From the NCBI RefSeq assembly GCF_000374185.1, contig NZ_KB910518.1, positions 3,047,687 through 3,111,686 of the forward strand: 64,000 bases of DNA, written 5' to 3'. This DNA comes from Paenibacillus sp. HW567 (GTDB lineage Bacteria > Bacillota > Bacilli > Paenibacillales > Paenibacillaceae). Every line of letters begins with the position of its first letter. Positions within the stretch are counted from its first letter, which is position 1. The notes beneath the pieces were generated by a model. The model saw only the letters and a program-made list of their open reading frames with translations. It searched no databases and was not told where the DNA came from. Shown one piece after another: positions 55,075 through 63,916 of the stretch. The position numbers were made by a program, and so were the translations under genes.

Positions 55075-56145
55075 TTGAAAAAATGGATCTCTCCGGCGCT
55101 GCTGGTAATCACCTTCATCCTCAGTGCCATCGGACATTATGCGGACTGGGACCACACGCTGCAATTCGTCTTATCCGCCATTGCGGTCGTGTTCGTAGCC
55201 GGTTTTCTCGGCCGGGCCACAGAGAGCGTAGCCCACTATGCCGGACAGCGGCTGGGGGGCTTTCTTAATGCCACCTTCGGCAACGCGGCCGAGCTGATTA
55301 TAGCCTTCTTTCTGGTCAAGGAGGGCTTGTTCGACATGGTGAAGGCGAGCCTCACCGGCTCAATTATCGGCAACCTGCTCCTGGTGCTCGGACTCAGCAT
55401 CTTCACCGGCGGCATGAAATTCAAGGTTCAGAATTTCAATGTTACGCTGGCCGGGCTGAACGGCTCCCTGATGATCGTAGCCGTAATCGCCCTCTTTGTT
55501 CCTGCCATGTTCTTCAACACGCATTCCATCACGGCGAAAGATACAGATGTGCTCAGCCTAGTTGTTGCGGGCCTGCTGATCGCCGCCTATATGGCCTGGC
55601 TCGTCTTCTCCATGATTACGCACAAAAAATATTTGGCGGACGTCACGGTGGACAGCGAAGAAGAGCTCCCGAACGAGCACAAGCCTGCCTGGTCCATGAG
55701 CAAATCGGTGATTTACCTGGTGCTTGCAACGGTTATGGTCGCTTTCGTCAGCGAATGGCTGGTCGGCACCCTGGAGACCCTGACAGAGCGCTTCGGCTTC
55801 AGCGAGCTTTTTGTCGGCGCATTCCTTGTCGCCATTATCGGTAACGCAGCCGAGCATAGTGCGGCAATCATGCTCGCTATGAAGAACAAAATCGGCGCGG
55901 CGGTGGAGATTGCCGTCGGCAGCAGTCTGCAGATCGCGCTGTTCGTAGCCCCTGTGCTCATATTTGCCAGCTATTTTATGGGCAATACTATGGACATTGT
56001 GTTCACAACGATAGAGATCGTTGCGATAGCCGTTTCTGTGTTCATCGCAAAGTCGATTATTCAGGATGGTGCTACCAACTGGTATGAGGGGCTGCTGCTG
56101 CTGGCAGTGTATATGATCCTTGGCGTCTCCTTCTATCTGGTGTAA
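55075..56145 (+). CDS. Calcium/proton exchanger (CAX family)
   Basis: 356 aa, about 11 membrane helices in two inverted halves, each with the cation-binding signature: GNAAELIIAF (first) and GNAAEHSAAIM (second), with an acidic loop (DSEEELPNEHK) between. It exports Ca2+ in exchange for protons. The frame opens at 54994 but a promoter sits at 55001-55029, so TTG 55075 (with GGGG 11 bases before) is the likely start and gives MKKWISPALLVITF. Together with the YloB-like pump the cell has two Ca2+ exporters in this window. Confidence 0.9.
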   Translation: MKKWISPALLVITFILSAIGHYADWDHTLQFVLSAIAVVFVAGFLGRATESVAHYAGQRLGGFLNATFGNAAELIIAFFLVKEGLFDMVKASLTGSIIGNLLLVLGLSIFTGGMKFKVQNFNVTLAGLNGSLMIVAVIALFVPAMFFNTHSITAKDTDVLSLVVAGLLIAAYMAWLVFSMITHKKYLADVTVDSEEELPNEHKPAWSMSKSVIYLVLATVMVAFVSEWLVGTLETLTERFGFSELFVGAFLVAIIGNAAEHSAAIMLAMKNKIGAAVEIAVGSSLQIALFVAPVLIFASYFMGNTMDIVFTTIEIVAIAVSVFIAKSIIQDGATNWYEGLLLLAVYMILGVSFYLV

Positions 56146-56170
56146 GCTCAGTCTGATAACCTTACTAACG

Positions 56171-56216
56171 CAAAAAAAGCACATGAGCGGACCTCCAGTC
56201 CTCATGTGCTTTTTTA
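56171..56216 (+). terminator. Terminator of the Ca2+/H+ exchanger gene
   Basis: AAAAAAGCACATGAG pairs with CTCATGTGCTTTTTT around a 13-base loop. Confidence 0.88.
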
Positions 56217-56217
56217 T

Positions 56218-56265
56218 AAGTAAAGAATGAATAAGTTGTCTCTGGATCTGTACCATTCTTTACTT
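56218..56265. repeat. 12-base inverted repeat downstream of ylaN
   Basis: AAGTAAAGAATG (56218-56229) and CATTCTTTACTT (56254-56265) are perfect arms 24 bases apart, directly beside the exchanger terminator. It may end the ylaN message, although only ATAAAAAA follows on that strand. Confidence 0.45.
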
Positions 56266-56281
56266 GCAGGAAAGTTAAAAT

Positions 56282-56584
56282 TTACAGCTCACGCTCTTCG
56301 GCCTTTTTGTTCAGCGCTTCGTACAACACAGCCAGGTTGCGCTCCAGCTCACTCAGTACCAGCTTGCCTGTAACCTCAGGCACCAGTCCCGCTCTGACCG
56401 CAAAATCGACCTCTCTGGAGAAACCGTACATCTGGGTATCCAGCACTTCCTCATAGAGAGGGCAGTAACGGGTCGCCAGATTCTCCATCTGCACTTCGAT
56501 GAGCTTCTGAATTTTATTGGCATCTTCTTGGAGAAGAGTGATCGCTTTAAGATTAAGCTGTTCCTGCAAATCCGATGAAGTCAT
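56282..56584 (-). CDS. ylaN: YlaN family protein
   Basis: 100 aa, all helical, with [44 protein letters not shown] (core) and the end ALNKKAEE. In B. subtilis and Staphylococcus YlaN binds iron and Fur and is needed when iron is scarce. Its usual neighbour ftsW is 2 kb away here. GGGGGGG is 7 bases before the ATG. Confidence 0.92.
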   Translation of the reverse strand: MTSSDLQEQLNLKAITLLQEDANKIQKLIEVQMENLATRYCPLYEEVLDTQMYGFSREVDFAVRAGLVPEVTGKLVLSELERNLAVLYEALNKKAEEREL

Positions 56585-56684
56585 GCATTATCCCCCCCAT
56601 GTCCAAAAGTTAAAGCTGCTATTGCTATTTAGTTTAATATTAGACGAAATCGGAACCCAATACAAGAATTCAGTTCATTTTACA

Positions 56685-56720
56685 GAAAAAACGCCCCGCC
56701 GCATAGGGCAGGACGTTTTT
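56685..56720 (-). terminator. Terminator of the HPr-like gene
   Basis: On the minus strand AAAACGTCCTGCCC pairs imperfectly with GGCGGGGCGTTTT and is followed by TTTTTC. Confidence 0.75.
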
Positions 56721-56733
56721 GAGAATAATAGGA

Positions 56734-56979
56734 TTACTCTGCTACTACCGTAAATTTCAGACCATGCTTGGCAAAAACCTCGCTCATTGCCTTCTTGGCT
56801 TCTTCAGCGTCAGCACCATGAACATGAAGCTCGTAGCTTTGGCTAGATACAAGAGTTGTGAACAGTCCCAGAATACTCTTAACATCAATGTACTTGTTCT
56901 CTGCTTGCAGAACAATAGATGAGTTGAACCGGCTTGCCGTTTGGGCAATATCCACAATTGCCGCATTGTTACTGGACAT
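56734..56979 (-). CDS. HPr/Crh-like protein lacking the phosphorylatable histidine
   Basis: 81 aa. From residue 11 it aligns with HPr (IAQTASRFNSSI, then DVKSILGL around the HPr Ser46 site). The N-terminal strand and the active-site loop GIHARPAT are missing or changed: where HPr has His15, this has Asn4. Ser46's place is kept (KSILG). That is like Crh, a regulator in carbon catabolite control that is phosphorylated only on the serine, but this is shorter at the N-terminus than Crh. The start is firm: GGAGG lies 7 bases before ATG 56979. It has a good promoter and terminator, so it is expressed alone. Function unknown. Confidence 0.85.
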   Translation of the reverse strand: MSSNNAAIVDIAQTASRFNSSIVLQAENKYIDVKSILGLFTTLVSSQSYELHVHGADAEEAKKAMSEVFAKHGLKFTVVAE

Positions 56980-57032
56980 AGGAATCCCTCCGCAACTTGA
57001 TTATGAAACTTAAGTCTTTTGTAATCAATTCC

Positions 57033-57061
57033 ATGATACATTGAATCCGCTTACTCGACAA
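57033..57061 (-). promoter_or_regulatory. SigA promoter of the HPr-like gene
   Basis: TTGTCG (57056-57061) and TATCAT (57033-57038) on the minus strand, 17 bases apart. No clear catabolite-response element is near it. Confidence 0.65.
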
Positions 57062-57083
57062 GGTGTTTTCTTGTCTTTACATT

Positions 57084-58199
57084 TTATTTCAGGTTTTCGG
57101 GGTTCAGACCTTGCAGCTCTGGAAGAACAAATATTCCATCCCTCCGGATCAGCACATCGTCAAAATAGATTTCCCCGCCGCCGTATTCAGGACGCTGAAT
57201 CAGCACAAGATCCCAGTGAATCGACGAACGGTTGCCGTTGTCGGTCACATCATACGCTTGACCCGGCGTAAAGTGCAGGCTGCCGGCGATTTTCTCATCG
57301 AACAGAATGTCCTTCATCGGATGCAGAATGTAAGGGTTGAAGCCGATGGCGAATTCGCCAATATGACGCGCGCCGTCATCGGAATCTAGAATTTCGTTCA
57401 GACGCACCGTATCATTGCTGGTAGCTTCAACAATTTTGCCATTCTCGAATTTGAACTTCACATTTTCAAAAGTCACACCATTATAAAGCGTTGCCGCATT
57501 GTAGCTGATCGTTCCGTTTACGGAGTCGCGGACAGGGGCGCTGTAGACCTCGCCGTCCGGTATATTTTTTTGTCCGGAGCATTTCTCTGCACCAATTCCC
57601 TTGATCGAGAAGGTCAGTTCCGTTCCCGGTCCTGCGATGCGCACCTTATCCGTTCTCCGCATCAGATCAGCCAGCGCATCCTGGGCTCTATCCATTTTGG
57701 CATAATCCAGATTACATACCTCGAAGTAAAAATCCTCAAACGCTTCTGTTGTCGTGTTGGCAAGCTGGGCCATGCTATTATTCGGATAACGCAGCACAAC
57801 CCATTTGGTGTGCTTGACGCGCTGTTCACTATGTACCGGGTGGGAATACAGGGAATTGTACAGCTTCATGTTCTCTTCGGGAACATCAGCCAGATCGTTG
57901 ACATTCTCTCCGGCGCGGATGCCAATGTAGCAATCCATTTGCTTCATCCGGTTCAAATCAATCTCCGCCCAGGCTTCAAGACCCTCGCGTGTTGCATATT
58001 TAAGCATGCTGCGCAGAACGGTCCGGTCAGTAAGCTGCACAAATGCACGGCCTCCGGCTTTGCCCACTTCCTCCACCACAGCTTTGATCAAATCTCTTTC
58101 GCTGCCGATCATCTCAACAAGCACGTTCTCGCCAGGCTGCACATTTACGGAATAGCCGACAAGGTTTTCCGCAAGCTTTTGAATCCTTGGGTCCTTCAT
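57084..58199 (-). CDS. M29 family aminopeptidase (AmpS type)
   Basis: 371 aa. A two-metal aminopeptidase; ligand regions of the family can be seen in GEVYSAPVRDSVNG, IGEFAIGFNPYI, SLHFTPGQAY and SSIHWDLV. It takes single residues from peptide N-termini in the cytosol. The frame is open 12 codons further up, but ATG 58199 with GGAAGAGAG upstream gives the normal start MKDPRIQKLAENLV. A promoter with an extended -10 precedes it. Confidence 0.92.
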   Translation of the reverse strand: MKDPRIQKLAENLVGYSVNVQPGENVLVEMIGSERDLIKAVVEEVGKAGGRAFVQLTDRTVLRSMLKYATREGLEAWAEIDLNRMKQMDCYIGIRAGENVNDLADVPEENMKLYNSLYSHPVHSEQRVKHTKWVVLRYPNNSMAQLANTTTEAFEDFYFEVCNLDYAKMDRAQDALADLMRRTDKVRIAGPGTELTFSIKGIGAEKCSGQKNIPDGEVYSAPVRDSVNGTISYNAATLYNGVTFENVKFKFENGKIVEATSNDTVRLNEILDSDDGARHIGEFAIGFNPYILHPMKDILFDEKIAGSLHFTPGQAYDVTDNGNRSSIHWDLVLIQRPEYGGGEIYFDDVLIRRDGIFVLPELQGLNPENLK

Positions 58200-58243
58200 T
58201 TCTCTCTCTTCCTTCCTCATACAGAAAATGAACATACCGTTCT

Positions 58244-58271
58244 ATTGTAGCACGCCCGCTATAGAGCGCAA
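58244..58271 (-). promoter_or_regulatory. Promoter of the M29 aminopeptidase gene
   Basis: TTGCGC (58266-58271) and TACAAT (58244-58249) on the minus strand, 16 bases apart, with TG just before the -10 (TGCTACAAT). Confidence 0.65.
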
Positions 58272-58291
58272 GGCATTCGGCATACTAAAAG

Positions 58292-59149
58292 TCAGTGGTA
58301 TCCATAAAAATTGACCTGTGTTAGATAAGTTTCATCCGCAGGTGTACGGAGTGTTCCCTTTGTTGCGGGATAGCTGATCGTCCGGGCCCAGGTTAATTGT
58401 TTCGGCAAATTGCTTTTCGTATCCACCTTCAAATGATATACCGCCTTGACGGACACCTGTTTCAGCTTCTGCTGCAGCTCACGGTCCTTCTGCTCCCACA
58501 ATGACAGCAGGGCTGCCGAGATCTTACCCGTCCTGCCAGCAGTCTTCCCGGCTGAACTGGACGCGGCAGGACGAATCGCCTGCATCTCCTGTGCAAGCTC
58601 TTTGGACAGTTGGCTGCGGGCCTCATCGTTTGTAAGCTCAATACGCAGTACCCTGGTGCCCTTCGCAGCCCCTGCTTCCTCAGTCACCTTTTTCTCCAGG
58701 CGCTCCAGCTCTTCCAGTTGGCGAATGGGGTTTAAGGCGGGCAGCGGGTTATTCTCACGGGTGGGCACTGACTGAGGCAGCAGCGTCCATTCACCGTCTT
58801 TTTTCTCAAGGCTTGCATGGTACGCCGGAGCGGCTGTTCGTTCCGCTGCGGACTTCGCCGCCGCTTTTGGCTGGCTTCCATCCGGCAAAAGGGTATAGAG
58901 GCGCACCTTGTTATGGTCTGCCACATTCCCGCCGAAGTAAAGCGCAGATTCCTTAGCCGGCTTTCCTCCAAGCTGCAGGGACGAGGCCCCTTCAAAGGAT
59001 ACCGTATCGCTTCCGTCCATTCCGGCCAGGGCCAGATTCAGGTCTTTGGCAGCCGGTCTGTCAGTGATAGCAGCACATCCGCTGCCAAACACAGAATATA
59101 GCAGCAGAGCCGCTGTTATCATCATTTCACGCAGTGTAACTATCCTCAT
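58292..59149 (-). CDS. Lipoprotein of unknown function
   Basis: 285 aa. Lipobox FGSGC (Cys25) after a hydrophobic signal. The mature part has a Lys/Ala-rich, mostly helical middle (ERLEKKVTEEAGAAKG, SQLSKELAQEMQAI) and a C-terminal strand-rich segment (VYHLKVDTKSNLPKQLTW), a layout like LolA/DUF6612-type cell-surface lipoproteins, but I cannot name a family. AAGGAT lies 9-10 bases before ATG 59149; the ATG at 59158 is too close to it. It follows the GAF-GGDEF gene after a terminator. Confidence 0.75.
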   Translation of the reverse strand: MRIVTLREMMITAALLLYSVFGSGCAAITDRPAAKDLNLALAGMDGSDTVSFEGASSLQLGGKPAKESALYFGGNVADHNKVRLYTLLPDGSQPKAAAKSAAERTAAPAYHASLEKKDGEWTLLPQSVPTRENNPLPALNPIRQLEELERLEKKVTEEAGAAKGTRVLRIELTNDEARSQLSKELAQEMQAIRPAASSSAGKTAGRTGKISAALLSLWEQKDRELQQKLKQVSVKAVYHLKVDTKSNLPKQLTWARTISYPATKGTLRTPADETYLTQVNFYGYH

Positions 59150-59233
59150 AGCCTTCATATCCTTCCCGGTCGATAGATTAAATATTTATTTTAGGGTAAC
59201 CCATCGGCCCGGGCTTATACGCATATCTGTAAG

Positions 59234-59270
59234 CAAAAAGAACCCTCACGGCTTAGGCCCAAGGATTCTT
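59234..59270 (-). terminator. Terminator overlapping the end of the GAF-GGDEF gene
   Basis: On the minus strand AAGAATCC pairs with GGGTTCTT (one G-T pair), with GGC/GCC inside, then TTTTTGC. The stop codon TAA lies in its loop. Confidence 0.7.
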
Positions 59271-61259
59271 TGCACTGGCTTCGTCTTTTTTATGATCAAT
59301 CACGACCTGGTTGCGGCCGTTGTTCTTCGCTTCATAGAGAGCCATGTCCGCCCGGTAGAACAGCGATTCTACGCTCACCCGCTCATCCGTCCAGCTCCAC
59401 TCCGCGATGCCGCAGGAGACGGTGACACAGGGGTCTGTCTCCCCCATTACCCGCTTGCGGATGCGTTCAGCTACACAAATAGCCTGCTGCACTCCAAGCT
59501 GCGGCAAGTATACCGCCAGCTCCTCGCCGCCCCATCTGGCTGCAATGTCGCCCTGCCGGATAGACGCCTTCACAATCTCGCTCACCTGCTTCAGAATTGC
59601 ATCGCCTTGCTGATGGCCGTATGTATCATTGACCATTTTGAACTGATCAATATCCACAACAATTAGCGAACCACAGAAATCGGTGGACTGCCTCTCTTTA
59701 ATCTCTTCATCCAAATAGTGGCGTGCATAGAGTCCTGTGAGACTGTCCCGGTTCGCCAGCCGCCGCACTTCCGCATGCAGCCTGGCATTGCCCACAGCCA
59801 GTCCGATATGTCCGGCCATCGCCTGCAGCAGCCTGTAGCTGTCATAGGAGAAGAAATGGGGGATGCGGTGGGCGAGCATAATTGCCCCGCGGACCTCGCC
59901 GCCCACACTAAGCGGAGTAGCGATCAGCGAGAGCGACTGTGTAGCATCCATCAGCCTCGATTTCTCCCCGGCTGCATTTCGGTAATCTGATAGAATAATC
60001 GGCTCACCCGAGCTATAGATCTTCCCGCCAATCCCTTGTCCGGCATCCACAAGTTCACCCACAAGCGGAGTATGGTTGCAGGCAATTGTCTCAAGCCCGC
60101 CTTTTTCTTCATTCAAATGCAGGATACAGCAATAATCGGCATCGAACATCTCCAGCAGCTCTTCAAAGGCAAATTTAAAAATATCGCCAAGGCGCAAGCT
60201 TTGATTCAGCCGCTGTGTAAGCTCATTGCTCATCCTCAGCTCACGGATCAGTTGATTGGACCGGTCATAGAGCTTCGCATTCTCAAAAGCCGTTCCGGCA
60301 GTGTCGGCCACCATAGAGAGAAAACGCAAATCGACCTCATGGAAGGAAGGCTTGTCGAGGATCATATGAAACACACCATATACACCCTGCTTGCCGCCAA
60401 GCGGAAGCCCAACTTCAACAAAGGGGAAGTCCTCGCGCCCGGCATGGAGTGCAACCTGTCCATCCTTAAAAGCCTTGGCGCAAACATCATCGTTACCCCA
60501 GTGCAGCGGCAGCGCCTTAACCTGCGGGTGGGTGCTGCGGTGATCCTGCGACATAAACAGCTCCAGCCTCGCCCCCGGATACATGGCGGAGATGCTGTCG
60601 ATGACCTCGGTTAAGACGGCATCCACATCTATATTGTCGTGCATCCGCTGCACAATCTGGAAGAGCAGTGAACGGCGGCTGCTCTCACGTTCTGCATGCA
60701 AATGCACTCCCGCCAAGTCAGACACAAACACATGCTCGAATCTGCGGTAAAAGCAGGTCTGGAAATGCATGACCATAGCTTCCGCCGTATGCCTGCCTCC
60801 CTGCTCATACTGATCTTGCGTCATAGCACAGCCAAGCACGGTAAAAATCTCCCCATGCCCGCGCGTAAATACCGGTATAGTAATAATGGACATTGCTTGT
60901 CCGTTATTCAGCTCGAAAGCTGCATATAGCTCCCTTGTTTGCAGGCTGCAGGCCGCAGCCAGTTCCCAATGGCTTTTCCAGCGTTCCCGGCTTTCTTCAT
61001 TATCATCTATGGTGTCAATCCATTTACCTTCGTAATTAAGCACACACCAGTCCCAGGATTCCGCAAAGGCAGGAGCACTCAGAGCACGCCATTCCCTAAA
61101 GCTATCTGCTATCAAATGGGCAGCATAGGGAAAATCATAGGAGACAATATCCGTTTCCTTAAGCCATGCGGCGGGATCAAGACCATCTCCGCTTGATTGT
61201 ATGGTATCCTGCAACAGCACACGGCTGTCCTTGCGTCCGTATGCTTCCTGATCAGACAT
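59253..61259 (-). CDS. Diguanylate cyclase with two GAF domains
   Basis: 668 aa. Residues about 1-190 are an unrecognised Trp/Tyr-rich sensor region (WDWCVLNYEGKWID, ELYAAFELNNGQ). Two GAF domains follow (about 205-340 and 360-500), then a GGDEF domain (about 510-660) with LTGLYARHYLDEE, VDIDQFKMVNDTYGHQQGD and active-site GGEEL. Five residues before it is RQGD, a full RxxD inhibitory site, so the enzyme should be subject to product feedback. No membrane segment: a cytosolic sensor cyclase. GGGG lies 9 bases before the ATG. It diverges from rpsD. Confidence 0.92.
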   Translation of the reverse strand: MSDQEAYGRKDSRVLLQDTIQSSGDGLDPAAWLKETDIVSYDFPYAAHLIADSFREWRALSAPAFAESWDWCVLNYEGKWIDTIDDNEESRERWKSHWELAAACSLQTRELYAAFELNNGQAMSIITIPVFTRGHGEIFTVLGCAMTQDQYEQGGRHTAEAMVMHFQTCFYRRFEHVFVSDLAGVHLHAERESSRRSLLFQIVQRMHDNIDVDAVLTEVIDSISAMYPGARLELFMSQDHRSTHPQVKALPLHWGNDDVCAKAFKDGQVALHAGREDFPFVEVGLPLGGKQGVYGVFHMILDKPSFHEVDLRFLSMVADTAGTAFENAKLYDRSNQLIRELRMSNELTQRLNQSLRLGDIFKFAFEELLEMFDADYCCILHLNEEKGGLETIACNHTPLVGELVDAGQGIGGKIYSSGEPIILSDYRNAAGEKSRLMDATQSLSLIATPLSVGGEVRGAIMLAHRIPHFFSYDSYRLLQAMAGHIGLAVGNARLHAEVRRLANRDSLTGLYARHYLDEEIKERQSTDFCGSLIVVDIDQFKMVNDTYGHQQGDAILKQVSEIVKASIRQGDIAARWGGEELAVYLPQLGVQQAICVAERIRKRVMGETDPCVTVSCGIAEWSWTDERVSVESLFYRADMALYEAKNNGRNQVVIDHKKDEASAKNPWA

Positions 61260-61429
61260 AGAGAGGAACCCCTTTGCATCTCAAATTAAATATTTATCGG
61301 ACAGCATCTTATTAGTTATATTTTACTCCCTTTCTTTGTGTATTGCATTATATTTTCCTCAAAACCGGGATTTTTTTTAGGACCAAAGAACTAACGACAA
61401 AGATAGACAAAATCTCTTTAAAGATGCCC
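61260..61429. other. Divergent region between the GAF-GGDEF gene and rpsD
   Basis: 170 AT-rich bases upstream of the rpsD promoter. Several TATAAT-like boxes can be seen on the minus strand without matching -35 boxes, so the promoter of the cyclase gene is unclear. No further feature seen. Confidence 0.4.
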
Positions 61430-61459
61430 TTGACTTTATCCCCTACATTCATATAGAAT
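61430..61459 (+). promoter_or_regulatory. SigA promoter of rpsD
   Basis: TTGACT (61430-61435) and TAGAAT (61454-61459), 18 bases apart. Transcription would begin near 61466, leaving a 185-nt leader. Confidence 0.75.
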
Positions 61460-61465
61460 CTATTG

Positions 61466-61651
61466 TTGAACAAGACTGTAACAAGTCTTAATTGGGCGTA
61501 ACGTTGTGTCACCCTCACGCAACTCGTTACTGCCAGGGCAGCGGCTGAACTTCCCCGGCAGTGTGAAACCATTTAACGCTTTCACGGATACGTTTTGCGG
61601 CGCAAATAGGCCCTACCATGAAATTTCAATTATAAAGGAGTCTACTATAAC
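61466..61651 (+). promoter_or_regulatory. Structured rpsD leader, probable S4 autoregulatory element
   Basis: The 185-nt leader can form AAGACT/AGTCTT (from 61471), ACTGCC/GGCAGT with extra pairs between 61528 and 61562, and GTGTGAAA/TTTCAC before the ribosome site. In B. subtilis free S4 represses rpsD by binding such a leader; the length and place here agree. The element is assigned by position and hairpins, not by alignment. Confidence 0.6.
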
Positions 61652-62251
61652 ATGGCACGTTACACCGGACCTAAATTCAAACTCAGCCGCCGTCTGGGCA
61701 TTTCCCTTAGCGGTACAGGCAAAGACCTGAAACGCCCTTTCCCTCCGGGACAGCATGGCGCTAACCAACGCAGAAAAGTAAGTAACTACGGAATGCAGCT
61801 TTTGGAAAAACAAAAACTGCGTCACATGTACGGCTTGGGTGAAAAACAGTTCAAAACTCTTTTCACTAAAGCGCAAAAGCTCCAAGGTATCGCGGGCGAA
61901 AACTTCATGTTCTTGCTTGAGAGCCGTCTGGACAACCTGGTTTACCGTCTTGGCTTCGCTAATTCCCGCGCTGGTGCGCGTCAGTTGGTATCCCACGGAC
62001 ATGTTACTGTTAACGGTAAAAAAGTCGACATCGCTTCTTACCGCGTAAGCGTAGGCGACGTGATCGGACTTCGTGAAAGAAGCCGCGCTATGACTTCTAT
62101 CAAAGAAGCTCTTGAAAACCGCAGCCACCTTCCAGCTTATCTGGAATATGCTGATGGCTCTTTCGAAGGCAAATACATCCGTTTGCCAGAACGCGCCGAG
62201 CTGTCCCAAGATATCGACGAGAAGCAAATCGTCGAGTTCTACAACCGTTAA
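61652..62251 (+). CDS. rpsD: 30S ribosomal protein S4
   Basis: 199 aa. N-terminal [16 protein letters not shown], then an S4 RNA-binding domain ([35 protein letters not shown]) at about 90-155. S4 starts 30S assembly by binding the 5' domain of 16S rRNA. It lacks the N-terminal zinc Cys knot, so it is the Cys-free form. AAAGGAG lies 11 bases before the ATG. In B. subtilis rpsD is next to tyrS; here a TyrZ-type synthetase converges on it. Confidence 0.97.
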   Translation: MARYTGPKFKLSRRLGISLSGTGKDLKRPFPPGQHGANQRRKVSNYGMQLLEKQKLRHMYGLGEKQFKTLFTKAQKLQGIAGENFMFLLESRLDNLVYRLGFANSRAGARQLVSHGHVTVNGKKVDIASYRVSVGDVIGLRERSRAMTSIKEALENRSHLPAYLEYADGSFEGKYIRLPERAELSQDIDEKQIVEFYNR

Positions 62252-62277
62252 GATTTTCGCTTACAGCGAAAGCGATC

Positions 62278-62309
62278 AAAGCCTCCGGAGCAATCCGGAG
62301 GCTTTTTTT
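62278..62309 (+). terminator. Terminator of rpsD
   Basis: AAAGCCTCCGGA-gcaa-TCCGGAGGCTTT followed by Ts. On the other strand only TTT follows, so it is weaker for tyrS. Confidence 0.9.
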
Positions 62310-62339
62310 GTGCACATGATTGTTTACCTGCTTCTTCGG

Positions 62340-63590
62340 TCAGGACACAGACAGCTTGGCGAATTTGCGTTTGCCCATCTGGATGATGTCTCCCTCCTGG
62401 GGGATGTATTTCCCGTTCGGGTCCTCCTGCTTCACTTCATTCAGCTTCACGGAGCCTTGCACTATACTGCGTCTTGCTTCACTGTTCGAGTCTGCAAAGC
62501 CAAGCAGCGTCAGCAGCCTGACCAGCTTGATCGCGCCATTCTCCAGTTCAGCCTCCGGTATGGCAAACGTTGCTATGTCATTCGGCAAAGCCCGCTTCTG
62601 GAAGACAGTGATGAAATGCTGCTGCGCAGCGTCCGCTGCTCCGGGGCCATGGTACATTCTCACGAAGGTGTGAGCCAGCCCCATTTTGACATCTCTCGGG
62701 TGAATCGTACCCTCTTCAAGCTTTTCCTTTAGCAGCGCAAGTTCTTCATTGCTGACATCTGTAGCCATTTCGTAATATTTCAGCATCTTCCCGTCCGGTA
62801 TCGACATCGCTTTGCCGTAGATTTCATTCGGTTCTTCATCAATGCCGATGTAATTCCCCAGACTTTTACTCATTTTCATAACACCGTCCAGTCCTTCGAG
62901 CAACGGCATTAATAGAACAGCCTGCGTATCTCCGCCGTATTCCTTCTGGAGCGCGCGGCCCATCAGCACATTGAACTTCTGATCCGTACCGCCAAGCTCC
63001 ACATCGCTTTTGAGTGCAACCGAATCCATTCCCTGCATCAAAGGATAGAAAAATTCATGAACGCTGATCGGCTGTCCGTTCTGGAAACGATTCGTGAAAT
63101 CATCACGCTCCATCATCCGCGCTACGGTTACCTTGGCTGCAAGATTCACGACGTCTGCAAAGGACATCGGGCTGAGCCATTCCGAATTGTAAAATATCTT
63201 TGTTTTCTCAGGGTCAAGAATTTTAAAGATCTGCTTCTTGTAAGTCTCGGCATTACGCTGCACATCCTCCTCGCTAAGCTGCTTGCGTGTCTCGGATTTG
63301 CCTGTAGGATCACCGATGCGTCCCGTGAAATCTCCGATAATGATCTGCACCTGATGCCCAAGCTCCTGGAACTGCCGCAGCTTATGAATGACTACGGTAT
63401 GACCGATATGGATATCCGGTGCAGACGGATCAAGGCCCAGCTTAACGTTCAGCGGAACACCGGTAACTACAGAAGCCATGACCTTCCGCTTCAGCTCCTC
63501 TTCCGGCACAATTTCTGCTGCTCCGCGCCGGATGATTTCGAGCTGCCGCTCTGCCTCCTGCTGGGCAATTGTGAGTTCTTCCCATTTCAT
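62340..63590 (-). CDS. tyrS: Tyrosyl-tRNA synthetase, TyrZ type
   Basis: 416 aa class I synthetase. The HIGH motif is in LGLDPSAPDIHIGHTV, KMSKS is present, and a C-terminal S4 domain (about 350-410) binds tRNA. The HIGH region has the form found in TyrZ rather than in B. subtilis TyrS, so the symbol tyrZ may be more apt. It attaches tyrosine to tRNA-Tyr. The leader is a T-box with a TAC specifier, so the gene is induced when tRNA-Tyr is uncharged. A weak GGGG ribosome site is just before the ATG. Confidence 0.95.
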   Translation of the reverse strand: MKWEELTIAQQEAERQLEIIRRGAAEIVPEEELKRKVMASVVTGVPLNVKLGLDPSAPDIHIGHTVVIHKLRQFQELGHQVQIIIGDFTGRIGDPTGKSETRKQLSEEDVQRNAETYKKQIFKILDPEKTKIFYNSEWLSPMSFADVVNLAAKVTVARMMERDDFTNRFQNGQPISVHEFFYPLMQGMDSVALKSDVELGGTDQKFNVLMGRALQKEYGGDTQAVLLMPLLEGLDGVMKMSKSLGNYIGIDEEPNEIYGKAMSIPDGKMLKYYEMATDVSNEELALLKEKLEEGTIHPRDVKMGLAHTFVRMYHGPGAADAAQQHFITVFQKRALPNDIATFAIPEAELENGAIKLVRLLTLLGFADSNSEARRSIVQGSVKLNEVKQEDPNGKYIPQEGDIIQMGKRKFAKLSVS

Positions 63591-63616
63591 TGTTGTTCCC
63601 CCCTTAAATTATAAAC

Positions 63617-63910
63617 GCAAAAAAGCCTCTTCTCTCCTCCCAAAGGGACGAGCAAGAGACTCGCGGTACCACCCTAATTAAAGATTATCCGTGACGGATC
63701 ACCGGATGAATCTTCCACTTCATTGCCATAACGGGATTGCACCCGGTCCCGGACTACTGAACAAGCCTTAACTCAGCTTGCCGTTCCTCCGGACAGCTCC
63801 AGACTGTAATTCAAAGGGGCCCGCTGCCGGTTCGCACCACCCACCGGCTCTCTGAAACACATGGCTTGCCTTCTACTGATGTCTTTCCAAGCTTTTTCCA
63901 ATATCCAATT
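63617..63910 (-). promoter_or_regulatory. T-box riboswitch leader of tyrS
   Basis: On the minus strand the conserved T-box AGGGTGGTACCGCG is at 63662-63675. Upstream stem I has the apical loop region GCCGGTGGGTGGTGCGAACC and the specifier loop GAATTACAG with TAC (63806-63808), the tyrosine codon. Downstream the terminator pairs CTCTTGCTC..CC with GG..AGAAGAGG before CTTTTTTG (63618-63655). Uncharged tRNA-Tyr would favour the antiterminator. Confidence 0.93.
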
Positions 63911-63916
63911 CATGTA

